Shown here piece after piece: positions 7,517-23,911 of a stretch of DNA of 64,000 nucleotides (within the stretch, counting starts at the first letter, position 1; every line of letters begins with the position of its first letter). The notes under the pieces were generated by a model that saw only the letters and a program-made list of their open reading frames with translations, ran no database searches and was not told the origin of the DNA. A program made the translations under genes and the position numbers. The stretch is taken from NCBI RefSeq assembly GCF_035975855.1, contig NZ_CP109055.1, forward strand, positions 2,852,001 through 2,916,000. The letters are read 5' to 3'. This stretch comes from Streptomyces sp. NBC_01304. GTDB taxonomy: Bacteria > Actinomycetota > Actinomycetes > Streptomycetales > Streptomycetaceae.

Positions 7517-9693
7517 TGCTTCTCCCGCAAGCGGAACGCCGGAACTTGGCCGATTCCCCCGACACCTCGACCGACCCTCAACCCCCCGCGCAAAAGCGCG
7601 AGTTGAGCACGAGCGGCCGCGGGAATCTGCTGATCCCGACGCTCGCCCTGAGCGTCGTGGTGCTCGCCCTGGCCGCCCTCTCGCTCTCCGTGGGTGCGGG
7701 CGAGGTCGGCGCGGGAGGCGTCCTCGACTACCTCATGGGCCGCTCGACCACGCGCCTGGACCTGGTGGTCGGCGAGCTGCGCATGCCGCGCACCGCCACC
7801 GCGCTCCTGGTCGGCGCCGCGCTCGGCGTGGCCGGCTGTCTGCTGCAGGCGGTGACCCGAAATCCCTTGGCCGAAACCGGACTTCTGGGCGTCAACGCGG
7901 GCGCCGCGCTCGGCGTCGTGACCGGGATCGCCTTCCTCGGCGTGGAGACCTCGGGCGGCTATCTGGTGTGGGCCTTCGGCGGGGCGATCCTCGCCAGCGG
8001 CCTCGTCCTGCTCATATCGGGCAGCAAGGGTGGCGGTTCACCGATGCGCCTGGTCCTCGCGGGCTCCGCGCTCGGCGCCACCTTCGGCGGTCTGACGAGC
8101 CTCATCATCGTCAACTCGGCGACGGCGTACGACGGCTTCCGGTTCTGGGTGCTCGGCTCGCTGGCCGGCGTCGAGGGCTTCGACGCGCTCGGCGGACTGC
8201 TGCCGGTGCTCGGCGCCGGATTCCTGGTGGCGCTGCTCGTCGCGCGTCCCCTCTCCGCGCTCGCGCTCGGCGACGACCTGGCGCGCGGACTCGGGCACCG
8301 GCCCGGTCTGATCCGGGTCACCGTGGCCCTCGCCGTGACCCTTCTCACCGCGTCCGCCGTGGCGTTGGTCGGGCCGATCTCGTTTCTCGGGCTGCTCGCG
8401 GGCTTCCTCGCCCGTACGTTGGCGGGCCCCCGGCTCGGCGCGCAGATCGCCCTCGCGGGCCTCGTCGGGGCGGCCGTGCTGACCGGGGCCGATGTCCTTG
8501 CCCGGGTGGTGTCGCGGCCGTTCGAGGCGCCGGTCGCGGTCATCGTCGCGCTGATCGGGGCGCCGGTGCTCATCGCGATCGTACGGTCCAGGAGGCTGGG
8601 CGCGCTGGGCATGACGGAGCCCGCCACGGCCGAGGCGCCCCGGCGCGCCCCGGTCGCCAAGCCGCGCCGGGATCACCTGGTCGTGCGGCGCGGACCGGTC
8701 TCGGTGCTCCTCGCCTACCGCCCCGCGCTCGCCGCGTGCCTGCTTGCCGGAGTCGTCCTGGCGGCCGTGGTGTTCGCCGCGTACGCCGGACAGAGCGACA
8801 TGGGTGTCGAGCGCACCTTCCGGGCGATTTTCGGCCAGGGCGACCGCTTCGACGTGCTGCTCGTGCAGAAGTTCCGCCTCGGCCGGATCGTCGCCGCCCT
8901 CACCGCGGGCGCGGCCCTCGGCCTCGCGGGCTGCCTCACCCAGACCCTCGCCCGCAACCGCCTCGCCACCCCCGAACTCCTCGGCGTCAACGACGGCGCC
9001 ACCGCGGCCGTCCTCGTCTCGGTCAGCGTCACCGGCGCGTTCGGCGCCTGGTGGGCCGGTCCGGTCGGCGCCCTGGTCGCGGTCGTCGTGGTGACCGCGG
9101 TGTCCGGCGGGCTCGGGCAGCGCGGCTACCGGGTGCTCGTCGTCGGCCTCGCCATGTCGGCGCTCGCCTCCGCCGCCACCCAGGTCGTCCTCTCCCGCCG
9201 CTCACTCAACTCCTCCAGCGCGCTCTACACCTGGACCTCCGGCAGCCTCAACGGCCGCTCCTACGACGTCGCCACACCGGTCCTCATCGGCCTCGCGGTA
9301 CTCGTCCCGATCGCCCTGATCGTCGCCCGCCACCTCAACGTGCTGCGCTTCGACGACTCCACGGCGGCGTCCCTCGGCGTCGCCCCGGCCCGGATCCGCG
9401 CGATCTGCCTGCTCCTTGCCGTGGCCCTCGCCGGGCTCGCGGTCGGCATCTGCGGACCGGTCGGCTTCGTCGCCCTCGCCTCGCCCGTCATCGCGAGCCG
9501 GCTCGCGGGACCGCTCAGGGTCCCGGTGTTCGGGTCCGTCCTGGTCGGGGCCGCACTGATCCTGCTGGCCGACACCCTCGGGCGGACCGTGTTCGACGGG
9601 GTCGAGGTGCCGGTCGGCGTGGTCACGACGGTGCTCGGCGGGCCGTTCCTGCTGTGGGTGCTGCTCGGGAAGTCGGCGGCCACGCGTGTCTGA
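7516..9693 (+). CDS. fused double FecCD-type siderophore ABC permease
   Basis: Inner-membrane channel for ferric-siderophore import. The 725 residues contain two complete FecCD permease domains in one chain, about residues 30-350 and 395-720. Each carries the family pattern: RMPRTATALLVGAALGVAGC and NPLAETGLLGVNAGA in the first, RLGRIVAALTAGAALGLAGC and NRLATPELLGVNDGA in the second. The usual arrangement is two separate genes; fusion is known in FhuB. The ATG touches an iron box, so transcript and start are tightly constrained: either the message is nearly leaderless or translation starts later (for example TTG around codon 11). Likely partners are the lipoprotein at 22737 and the ATPase at 23912. 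Confidence 0.9.
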   Translation: MLLPQAERRNLADSPDTSTDPQPPAQKRELSTSGRGNLLIPTLALSVVVLALAALSLSVGAGEVGAGGVLDYLMGRSTTRLDLVVGELRMPRTATALLVGAALGVAGCLLQAVTRNPLAETGLLGVNAGAALGVVTGIAFLGVETSGGYLVWAFGGAILASGLVLLISGSKGGGSPMRLVLAGSALGATFGGLTSLIIVNSATAYDGFRFWVLGSLAGVEGFDALGGLLPVLGAGFLVALLVARPLSALALGDDLARGLGHRPGLIRVTVALAVTLLTASAVALVGPISFLGLLAGFLARTLAGPRLGAQIALAGLVGAAVLTGADVLARVVSRPFEAPVAVIVALIGAPVLIAIVRSRRLGALGMTEPATAEAPRRAPVAKPRRDHLVVRRGPVSVLLAYRPALAACLLAGVVLAAVVFAAYAGQSDMGVERTFRAIFGQGDRFDVLLVQKFRLGRIVAALTAGAALGLAGCLTQTLARNRLATPELLGVNDGATAAVLVSVSVTGAFGAWWAGPVGALVAVVVVTAVSGGLGQRGYRVLVVGLAMSALASAATQVVLSRRSLNSSSALYTWTSGSLNGRSYDVATPVLIGLAVLVPIALIVARHLNVLRFDDSTAASLGVAPARIRAICLLLAVALAGLAVGICGPVGFVALASPVIASRLAGPLRVPVFGSVLVGAALILLADTLGRTVFDGVEVPVGVVTTVLGGPFLLWVLLGKSAATRV

Positions 9694-9730
9694 CCCCCTC
9701 CACTCAACTGCCGGAAGGCGTACGGGATCC

Positions 9731-10948
9731 ATGGACAGCCCTGTCGTAAGCGAGCTCGCCGAGGCCGTCGCGGCCGGGAAGGCAGGCGCCGTCGAGGAGT
9801 TCTGGCGGTACGCCGCCGAGCACGGCACGCCTCTCGTCGAGCCCGACCCCGAGGACGCCGCGTACCGCCTGGTCACCTTCCTGTGGCGGGACGACCCCGA
9901 GAGCCCCGCCGACGATGTGCTCGCCCTGCTGCACACGGTCTGCGACAAGGACCGGCACGCGGGCGATCTCACCCCGCACCTGATGCGGCGGATCGCGGGC
10001 ACGGACATCTGGGCGCACACCTATCGGCTGCGCGCCGATCACCGGGCCTCGTACCAGTTCTACGTCGCCCACGGACCCCGCGAGCAGACGCTGAGCACCG
10101 AACGCGCCTCCTGGATACGGGTGTTGGACGGTGCGGTGCCGGACCCGTTGAGCCGTGAGCCGGGGCTCGCCTCGCGCGACGGGCGCAGCCCGGCCTCCGT
10201 GATGGCACTGCCCGACGCGCCGCCGCAGCCGTTGCGGGCGGCAGGCGTGCCCGGCGGGCGGACGGTCGAGGCCGAGGTGGACGGGCGGCGCGTGTACGTG
10301 CACCTCCCCGCCGATCACCGGGCGGACGGTGGCCCGTACGCCGTGGCCGTGCTGTGCGACGGCGAGATGTGGGGGCCGGTGCTGCGCTTCGGGGACACCC
10401 TCGACCAGCTCGCCGCCGAGGGGCGGATCGAGCCGACCGTCGCGCTGATGGTGGACACCATGGGCCGGGACCGGCGCCTGGCCGATCTGTTCTGCGGCGA
10501 GGAGTTCGTGGACTGGCTCGCGGACGTCCTGCTGCCGTGGGCCCAGCGGGAGTTCCACGTCACCGACGACCCGGCGCGCACGGTCGTGGCGGGGCAGAGT
10601 GCGGGCGGCCTGACGGCGGCGTTCGCGGGGCTGCGGCGGCCCGAGCGGTTCGGGAACGCGCTCAGCCAGTCCGGGTCGTTCTGGTGGCCGGACGGCACCG
10701 AGTTCGACGAGGGCAGCGAGTGGCTGACCCGTCAGTTCGCGGTCACCGAGCGGCTGCCGGTGCGCTTCCACGTCGAGGTGGGCGTGCAGGAGTGGATGCT
10801 GCTCCCGCAGACCCGTCATCTGCGCAATGTGCTGGAAGCACGGGGGTACGAGCTGACGTACCGCGAGTTCAACGGCGGGCACGACTACGCCTGTTGGCGC
10901 GGCGGGCTCGCCGAGGGACTCGCGGTACTACTTCCGTCGTCAGGCTGA
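9731..10948 (+). CDS. enterochelin-esterase-like hydrolase (Fes/IroD family)
   Basis: Cytoplasmic alpha/beta hydrolase expected to cut the ester bonds of an imported ferric catechol siderophore and release iron. Of the 405 residues, roughly 1-150 form the N-terminal Fes domain and the rest the esterase-D-like catalytic domain with nucleophile motif VVAGQSAGGLTA and a His in FNGGHDYACWR near the C-terminus. ATG 9731 is preferred; GTG 9686, overlapping the permease stop, is possible. It follows the permease closely and should share its iron control. A Thr-trilactone product such as griseobactin would be a natural substrate (inference). Confidence 0.88.
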   Translation: MDSPVVSELAEAVAAGKAGAVEEFWRYAAEHGTPLVEPDPEDAAYRLVTFLWRDDPESPADDVLALLHTVCDKDRHAGDLTPHLMRRIAGTDIWAHTYRLRADHRASYQFYVAHGPREQTLSTERASWIRVLDGAVPDPLSREPGLASRDGRSPASVMALPDAPPQPLRAAGVPGGRTVEAEVDGRRVYVHLPADHRADGGPYAVAVLCDGEMWGPVLRFGDTLDQLAAEGRIEPTVALMVDTMGRDRRLADLFCGEEFVDWLADVLLPWAQREFHVTDDPARTVVAGQSAGGLTAAFAGLRRPERFGNALSQSGSFWWPDGTEFDEGSEWLTRQFAVTERLPVRFHVEVGVQEWMLLPQTRHLRNVLEARGYELTYREFNGGHDYACWRGGLAEGLAVLLPSSG

Positions 10949-12385
10949 GCTTTCCGCCGCCTCGTGCTCCGGCACCTCGTCGTCGAAGGGCGGCGGGGCC
11001 GGTGCCTCTCGGGGCATGCGCAGGGCGACCAGCGTGCCGAGCGCGACCAGGGCGGCGGTCACCAGGATCGCCGCCTGATAGGGCCCGGCCTCCGCTCCCC
11101 CGTGCGCGTCCCCGGACTCGCCGAGCGCCCCGACCACGGCCGCCGCGGCGGCGATGCCGAGGGCCCCGCCGAGGGTACGTACGATCGTGAAGAGCCCCAT
11201 CGCCTGCCCCATCCGAGGCGGCGCCACGTCCGCGAACCCGGCGATCTGGATGGTCAGCACGGCCGTCCCGAGGACGAGCCCGACCAGGAACATCAACCCG
11301 CGTACCGCCCAGGCACTTTCGGCGACCGCAGGGACCGCGAGCGCGGCGAACACCCCGGCGGCAAGGACCAGCGCGGGCGCGGCAAGCAGCCGTGGCCCGA
11401 GCCTGGGCAGCAGCCGGTCCACCACCTGCGACGCCAGCATCAGGCCGAGCGCCTCGGGGAACACGCTGAGGCCCGCGTCGAGCGCGGAGGCCCCGAGCAC
11501 CGCCTGGTAGAGCAGCGGGAACACGAACAGGACGCCCATCAGGCCCGCCGAGGTGAGCAGGGCCAGCCCGGTGGCGACGGCGTAGACCTTGTCGGCGAGG
11601 AGCTTCAGCTCCAACAGGGGTGTCGCAGCCCGGAGTTGATGTACGACCGCCGCCACCAGGAGGGCGAGGCCCAAGACCCCGGAGACGGCGATGGACGGCG
11701 AGGTCCAACCGTGCGAGGGGCCGAACCCGAGCGCGTACGTCAGAAGTCCGAGGGCGGGTGTGGCGAGCAGGAATCCGGTCAGGTCGAAACGCCCCTCGGT
11801 CCCCTCCACGTGCTCGCGGATGCCGACGAGACCGAGCAGCACGGCGGCCGCGCCGATCGGCACGTTGACGAAGAACAGCCAGTGCCACGACAGGTGTTGG
11901 GTGAGGAGGCCGCCGAGCGGCGGTCCGAGGGCCGGCATCAGGGCGGTCGGCACGATGAGGACCTTGGACAGCTTGACCCGCTCGTGCGGCGGATACGTAC
12001 GGAAGAGCAGCGTCATGCCGACCGGAGTCAACAGGCCGCCCGCCAGGCCCTGTACGACCCGGGAGAGCACCAGCGCGGTCAGGTCCTGGGAGAGTCCGCA
12101 GGCCGCGGACGCGAGGGTGAAGAGAGCCAGCGCACCCAGGAAGACCCGTTTGGTGCCGAACCGGTCGCCGAGCCAGCCCGCCACCGGGAGGGCCGCGGCG
12201 AGGCTCACCAGGAAGGCGACCTCGACGGTGTTCGCGGCCGAGACCGGGGCGTCGAAGTCGCGGGCGATGGTGAGCAGGGCCGGGTTGACGATGGTCGAGT
12301 CGAGGCCGTTCATGCACATCGCCGCCGTGTAGACGATCACGACGGCGATGCGCGGGGACAGCATCGGGGGGAGCGTGGGCTTCAT
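10940..12385 (-). CDS. MFS transporter, DHA2 (EmrB/QacA) family, probable siderophore exporter
   Basis: 481 residues with about 14 hydrophobic segments, a Motif-A loop [14 protein letters not shown] and the N-terminal [16 protein letters not shown] signature typical of DHA2 drug:H+ antiporters. Its ATG shares ATGA with the mbtH stop, making it the third gene of the dhbF-mbtH transcript; export of the finished siderophore is the likely job (inference from context). Its end overlaps the convergent esterase gene by 9 bp. Confidence 0.85.
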   Translation of the reverse strand: MKPTLPPMLSPRIAVVIVYTAAMCMNGLDSTIVNPALLTIARDFDAPVSAANTVEVAFLVSLAAALPVAGWLGDRFGTKRVFLGALALFTLASAACGLSQDLTALVLSRVVQGLAGGLLTPVGMTLLFRTYPPHERVKLSKVLIVPTALMPALGPPLGGLLTQHLSWHWLFFVNVPIGAAAVLLGLVGIREHVEGTEGRFDLTGFLLATPALGLLTYALGFGPSHGWTSPSIAVSGVLGLALLVAAVVHQLRAATPLLELKLLADKVYAVATGLALLTSAGLMGVLFVFPLLYQAVLGASALDAGLSVFPEALGLMLASQVVDRLLPRLGPRLLAAPALVLAAGVFAALAVPAVAESAWAVRGLMFLVGLVLGTAVLTIQIAGFADVAPPRMGQAMGLFTIVRTLGGALGIAAAAAVVGALGESGDAHGGAEAGPYQAAILVTAALVALGTLVALRMPREAPAPPPFDDEVPEHEAAESSA

Positions 12386-12586
12386 CGGGCGGAGGCCGGG
12401 GTCAGATCGGTCCAGTGCTCGGTGATCCAGTCCAGGGCCTGCTGCCGCGCGCACGGGCCGTGCCCGACTCTCCAGCCCTCGGGGACGGCGGCGAAGGCGG
12501 GCCAAAGGCTGTGCTGGTCCTGGTCGTTGACGAGCACGTAGAAAAGGCTGGACTCGCCGTCGCCGTCGAAGGGGTTGGCGGGTGCG

Positions 12587-12594
<8 letters not shown>
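12382..12594 (-). CDS. MbtH-like protein
   Basis: 70-residue MbtH/DhbG-family partner that binds and supports NRPS adenylation domains. It has the family's NPFD start, [15 protein letters not shown] with the conserved Trp residues, and a C-terminal WTDLTPAS. It overlaps the dhbF stop by 8 bp, so production is probably coupled to its client enzyme. The degenerate A-domain protein elsewhere in the locus might also touch it, but nothing in the sequence shows this. Confidence 0.95.
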
Positions 12595-20020
<7,426 letters not shown>

Positions 20021-20092
20021 GGGCGGGGCTCCCCGGATACGGCGAAACGAACGGTACGGCTCCTGTGCGCCCACCGAACCCGGCAGTGCGAC

Positions 20093-20111
20093 TTAGGTAA
20101 GCCTAAGCTAT
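20093..20111. promoter_or_regulatory. iron box between dhbF and the M20 hydrolase
   Basis: TTAGGTAAGCCTAAGCTAT matches 16 of 19 iron-box positions. It lies 73 bp from the dhbF ATG and 104 bp from the M20 ATG, so it could control both divergent transcripts. Confidence 0.85.
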
Positions 20112-20214
20112 CTTATTGATGGTTCGGGGTCCGCCCAGGGTGTGCACGGTCGCCGCTCTCGGCGACTCCCCGGACACCAGCCAAGCCGTGGCAAAACCGA
20201 CAAGAGGGACCTCT

Positions 20215-21414
20215 ATGGCCATCGCCCAGGACGCACCCGAACCGGAGGCCCGGGAGGACCTTGAGGCCCGGGAAGAGATCAAGTCCCGGGAGGAGATCAA
20301 GTCCCGCATACGTGAACGGATCGAGGCCCACCGCGAGGACCTGCTCGCCCTCAGCCGCCGCATCCACGCCCACCCCGAGACCGCGTTCGACGAGCACCGC
20401 GCGGCCGCCTGGTGCGCCGAACTCCTGGGCGCGCACGGCTTCTCGGTGACGGCCCCCGCATACGGCCTGGACACCGCCTTCGAGGCCGTCATCGGCTCCG
20501 GCCCCGTCACGGTCGCCCTCGCCTGCGAGTACGACGCACTGCCCGGCCTCGGCCACGCCTGCGGCCACAACCTCATCGCCGCGGCGGGGGTCGGCGCCGC
20601 GCTCGGTCTCGCGCCGTACGCCGATGAACTTGGCCTGACCGTAAGGGTTCTGGGCACTCCCGCCGAGGAGCGGGGCGCGGGCAAGGCGCTGCTCATCGAG
20701 GCCGGGGCGTTCGACGGGGTGGACGCGGCGATGATGGTGCATCCGTGCCCGTTCGAGGTAGCGGAGTTCACTTCGTTCGCGCTCGGCACGCTGAACGTGG
20801 AGTTCACCGGGCGCGCCGCCCACCCGAGCCTCAACGCCCACGAGGGCCGCAATGCCGCGGACGCCCTGACGGTCGCGCAGGTCGCCCTCGGGCTGCTGCG
20901 GCAGCAGTTGCCGGCGCACTGGAAGGTGCACGGCGTGACGACGTTCGCGGGCTCCGCGCCGAATGCGATTCCGCACCGGGCCACGGCGGAGTACGAGATC
21001 CGCGCCTCAGCCGCGGAGGATCTGCGGGAGTTGCGCGAGCGGGTGGAGGCCTGCTTCCGGGCGGGTGCGCTGGCCACCGGGTGCGAGGTGACCCTCACGC
21101 GTCCCGAGCCGGATTACCTCGACTTCCGTACGGATGCCCGGCTGATCGCCCTCTGGAAGGCGAACGCGCGCGCTCTCGGGCGCCCCTCGCCGGTGACGAA
21201 GGACGCCTTCGCCTGCACGGACATGGGCAATGTCTCGCACCTCGTGCCGTCGATCCATCCCGTGCTCGACATCACCGGGGGTGAATGCGGGCCGCATGAG
21301 GCGGAGTTCGCGCAAGCGGCGATCTCCGGTGCGGGTGAGCGTGCGCTGCTTGACGGGGCGGTCGGGCTTGCCTGGACTGCGGCAGACATTTCCCCCACCC
21401 CGCCCCTTCCCTAA
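20215..21414 (+). CDS. M20-family metal-dependent amidohydrolase
   Basis: 399-residue zinc-dependent amidohydrolase of the aminoacylase/AbgB type (M20D-like). Metal and active-site motifs are present: YDALPGLGHACGHN, GTPAEERGAGK and a central dimerisation lid (VEFTGRAAHPSLNAHEGRNA). ATG 20215 follows AGAGGGA; the N-terminus holds a short Glu/Arg-rich repeat. It diverges from dhbF across an iron box, so a role in siderophore processing (cutting a DHB-amino-acid amide, or recycling) is plausible but unproven. Its last seven codons and TAA stop lie inside a dispersed palindromic element, so the repeat supplies its C-terminus. Confidence 0.85.
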   Translation: MAIAQDAPEPEAREDLEAREEIKSREEIKSRIRERIEAHREDLLALSRRIHAHPETAFDEHRAAAWCAELLGAHGFSVTAPAYGLDTAFEAVIGSGPVTVALACEYDALPGLGHACGHNLIAAAGVGAALGLAPYADELGLTVRVLGTPAEERGAGKALLIEAGAFDGVDAAMMVHPCPFEVAEFTSFALGTLNVEFTGRAAHPSLNAHEGRNAADALTVAQVALGLLRQQLPAHWKVHGVTTFAGSAPNAIPHRATAEYEIRASAAEDLRELRERVEACFRAGALATGCEVTLTRPEPDYLDFRTDARLIALWKANARALGRPSPVTKDAFACTDMGNVSHLVPSIHPVLDITGGECGPHEAEFAQAAISGAGERALLDGAVGLAWTAADISPTPPLP

Positions 21415-21520
21415 ATTCTGCGAAGCCTTCCGCCCTTCGGGCGGTGTCCTCAAACGCCGGACGGGCTGATTTGTCAGCCCGTCCGGCGTTTGAGGACTTT
21501 CGGGAAGGGGCGGGGTGGGG
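21393..21520. repeat. nested-palindrome element, copy 1, with 19-bp terminal inverted repeats
   Basis: Outer perfect inverted repeats CCCCACCCCGCCCCTTCCC (21393-21411) and its complement (21502-21520). Between them are a small stem CCGCCC/GGGCGG (21430-21444) and a perfect 24-bp stem with a 4-nt loop (21446-21497). A second copy in inverted orientation lies at 27621-27774. The central hairpin can terminate both the M20 gene and the convergent lipase gene. I recall the inner palindrome as frequent in Streptomyces genomes; the terminal repeats make it look MITE-like. Confidence 0.85.
21446..21497. terminator. bidirectional hairpin between convergent M20 and lipase genes
   Basis: Perfect 24-bp stem with loop TTTG, starting 32 bp after the M20 stop and ending 30 bp before the lipase stop. 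There is no U-run, as is usual for Streptomyces terminators. Confidence 0.75.
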
Positions 21521-21526
21521 TGAAAA

Positions 21527-22744
21527 TCAGCCGCCGGACACCCAACTCACCGCAACCTCCGGGAAGTCCGCATCCACTCCGTCCAACGAGGGCGACACAG
21601 AAGCCTCGCCACGCAGGCGGTGCGCGAAGTACGCCCGGACATACGCGGCCGTAACCGCCTGCGACCGAACCCCGTCAACAGCCCCGAAGTACTTCGCGAA
21701 CTGCTCGGCCGACCACACCTGCGCCAACCCCAGCGAAACCCCCAACGGAGCCAGATCCGTAAAGCTGTAATGCCGAGCCCCGGCAAGAATCATCCGCCGC
21801 CCCCACGCAGTGTGATGCGCCATGAAGTCGCTCCACGTGGGCAGCTCGAGCGGCTCGGTGAAGAGCAGGAACGGCCGGTCCAGACCGGTCTGGACGGCAT
21901 CCGTCTGGAGCGCCCCGTCCAGGCAGGCCCCGACCGCGAACCTCCCGTCCGTACGGACGACTTCGGCGGCGGCGGACCCACCGAGCGAGTGCCCGAAGAC
22001 CCCGACCCGCCCCAGGTCGGCCGGCGGCGTGAAGCGGCCCAGCGGCGTCGCACCCCGCTCCCCCGCGAGCACGTCGAGGACGAAGCTCAGGTCGGCCGCG
22101 CGTACGTCCGAGTACTTGCGCAACAGCGCCACGTCACCCGTGCCCGGGTTCTGCGGAACGACCCGGCCGTCGGGGAACTCGACCGGACCGTCATAGGTGT
22201 GGTTGACGCCGATCACCAGATAGCCGTGACTGGCCAGGTCCTGCGCGAACGCGGTGCCGGTCGCGGCCGGGTCCTGGCGGCCGGGCCCGAAGAACACCAC
22301 GGGCGCGTCGCGCAGTTCGTGGTGGACGGGCGCGTTCAGCCAGGACTCGGTGCGTACGCGGGCCAGCGCACCCTCGGGAAGCGTGAAGCGCTTCTCCACG
22401 ACGGGCACGAGTCCCGCGCTCAGGTAGGGCGCGCGTCGCAGGCCGTACGTCGAACCGGCGGCGTACCAGACCTGGATCATCAACTCGCGGGGCGGGCTGG
22501 TGCCTTCGGGTGCGAAGGGGTCGCTGCGGTGGTCGTCGGTCAGGTGGATGGTGCGGGTGCCGACGGCGTACGGGCCGGTCGCAGCCGGCAGTGACACCGG
22601 CGCGTCGTCGGCCGCGTACGCCATGCTCACCCCGGCCCCGCCGACGGCGACCGCGGCCACCGCGACGGCGGAACCACGGAGCAGCGCCCGCCGGGTGAGC
22701 CCGGAGACAGCCATAGAAGCGTCAGCCCTAAGCGCATCAGCCAT
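21527..22744 (-). CDS. Tat-exported alpha/beta hydrolase, PAF-acetylhydrolase/lipase-like
   Basis: 405 residues. A twin-arginine signal (LTRRALLRGSAVAVAAVAVG, residues about 16-35) with an AYA-A cleavage site predicts export through Tat. The catalytic part resembles bacterial platelet-activating-factor acetylhydrolase or poly-ester hydrolases: oxyanion region VVFFGPGRQDP, nucleophile GHSLGGSAAAE, and His in GARHYSFTD. ATG 22744 overlaps the stop of the binding-protein gene by 8 bp, so it is iron-controlled with it through the box at 23793. An extracellular esterase in a siderophore transcript could attack siderophore esters outside the cell (inference); a general lipase role is also possible. 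Confidence 0.82.
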   Translation of the reverse strand: MADALRADASMAVSGLTRRALLRGSAVAVAAVAVGGAGVSMAYAADDAPVSLPAATGPYAVGTRTIHLTDDHRSDPFAPEGTSPPRELMIQVWYAAGSTYGLRRAPYLSAGLVPVVEKRFTLPEGALARVRTESWLNAPVHHELRDAPVVFFGPGRQDPAATGTAFAQDLASHGYLVIGVNHTYDGPVEFPDGRVVPQNPGTGDVALLRKYSDVRAADLSFVLDVLAGERGATPLGRFTPPADLGRVGVFGHSLGGSAAAEVVRTDGRFAVGACLDGALQTDAVQTGLDRPFLLFTEPLELPTWSDFMAHHTAWGRRMILAGARHYSFTDLAPLGVSLGLAQVWSAEQFAKYFGAVDGVRSQAVTAAYVRAYFAHRLRGEASVSPSLDGVDADFPEVAVSWVSGG

Positions 22745-23741
22745 TGGTGAGCGCCTTCTTGATGTCGTCGATCACTTCCTGCGCCGCGAGCGGGCCGCCG
22801 CGCGTGGACCACACCGAGCCGTTGACCGTGGTCACGTGCTTGTTCTTGACCGCGTTCAGGCCCTTGTAGGCCGGCTTGGACTGGACGTCCTTGAGGGCCT
22901 TCTCGCCGTCCGGGGTCAGCGTGGACAGGAAGAGCCAGTCGCCGTCGATCTCGTTGATCTTCTCGAGGCTCAGCGACGGGGTGTGCGCGTTGCCGTCCTT
23001 GTTCTGGGACTTGGGGCGCTTGAGGCCCATGTCCAGGGCCACGCCGCTGGCGAACTGCTTGTTCTCCATCCAGCTCGGGCCGTCCGGGTTCCAGCGGACG
23101 ATGGAGACCGCGGCGGCCTTGTTCTTGCCGAGCTCGCCGCCGGCCTTCTTCGCGGCGGCCTCGTAGTCGGTGATGACCTTGTTGGCCTTTTCCAGCTCGT
23201 TGACCGCGTTGCCGATGCCGCGCAGCGACAGCTTCCAGTCGTCGGTCGGGGCCATCGTGACCAGGGTGGCCGGGGTGATCTCGCGCAGCTGCTTGAGGAC
23301 CTGCTCGTCCTGCATGTCGCCGGCCAGGATCAGGTCGGGCTTGGCGGCGACGACCTTGTCCATCACCGGCTGCAGCAGATTGCCGACCACCGGGATGCCG
23401 TCGACCTTGTCCTCCAGGTAGGCCGGCGGCTTGTTGAGGCCCTGGCCGTTGGTGATGCCGGCCGGCTCGATGCCGAGGGCGAGCACCGCGTCCAGGTCCT
23501 CCTGGGTGAGCGTGACGATCCGCTTCGGGTGCGCGGGGATCTCGACGGCCTTGCCGGTGGCGTCCTTGACGGTGCGCGTGGCCGAGTCGCCCGCGCCCGC
23601 GTCGCCCTTCGCCTTGGCCTTTCCGGAGTCCGAGTCCGAGCCGCAGCCTGCGAGGACCACGACGGCTGCCCCCATCACGGCCAGTCCGCGAAGTGCGCGG
23701 CGGCGGGCGGGCGATGCGAGGTGGCGGCTGGCTGACAGCAT
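22737..23741 (-). CDS. ferric-siderophore-binding lipoprotein (FecB/FepB family)
   Basis: 334 residues. A lipoprotein signal with lipobox VVLAGC (Cys near residue 33) is followed by a periplasmic-binding-protein class III fold: PKRIVTLTQEDLDAVLALGI, PDLILAGDMQ and a C-terminal AAQEVIDDIKKAL. It should bind the ferric siderophore outside the membrane and hand it to the fused permease at 7516. The start lies 51 bp downstream of an iron box. The permease gene is 13 kb away, so the importer is split over the locus. Confidence 0.9.
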   Translation of the reverse strand: MLSASRHLASPARRRALRGLAVMGAAVVVLAGCGSDSDSGKAKAKGDAGAGDSATRTVKDATGKAVEIPAHPKRIVTLTQEDLDAVLALGIEPAGITNGQGLNKPPAYLEDKVDGIPVVGNLLQPVMDKVVAAKPDLILAGDMQDEQVLKQLREITPATLVTMAPTDDWKLSLRGIGNAVNELEKANKVITDYEAAAKKAGGELGKNKAAAVSIVRWNPDGPSWMENKQFASGVALDMGLKRPKSQNKDGNAHTPSLSLEKINEIDGDWLFLSTLTPDGEKALKDVQSKPAYKGLNAVKNKHVTTVNGSVWSTRGGPLAAQEVIDDIKKALTNG

Positions 23742-23792
23742 GAAGGAGCTCCGGAAGATTCAAAGGGGGACGGCGCCGACGACAATCGGCCA

Positions 23793-23811
23793 TTAGGTTA
23801 GCCTTACCTTA
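23793..23811. promoter_or_regulatory. iron box between binding protein and ATPase
   Basis: TTAGGTTAGCCTTACCTTA matches 17 of 19 iron-box positions. It lies 51 bp from the binding-protein ATG (minus) and 100 bp from the ATPase GTG (plus). Confidence 0.9.
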
Positions 23812-23911
23812 CGCCGAAGCCGCACCGGAGACGCAAGGGGGCCTCGCCCCGGGCCGACCGGACCCGGGGTGCGGACCCCGCGTGCGGACCCCCAGGAAAG
23901 GCCCGAATTCC

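Noticed and set aside
9686..9730. GTG 9686 as start of the Fes-like esterase
   Set aside because: It overlaps the permease and adds a non-conserved Ser/Arg stretch; not excluded, but ATG 9731 fits the family better.
7467..9749. Long plus-strand open frame (760 codons) parallel to the double permease
   Set aside because: Arg/Pro/Gly-rich out-of-frame shadow of the permease gene; no motifs.
20021..20074. Upstream GTG start of DhbF at 20074
   Set aside because: The extra 18 residues are not C-domain-like and lack a ribosome site; ATG 20020 has GGGGAG in place.
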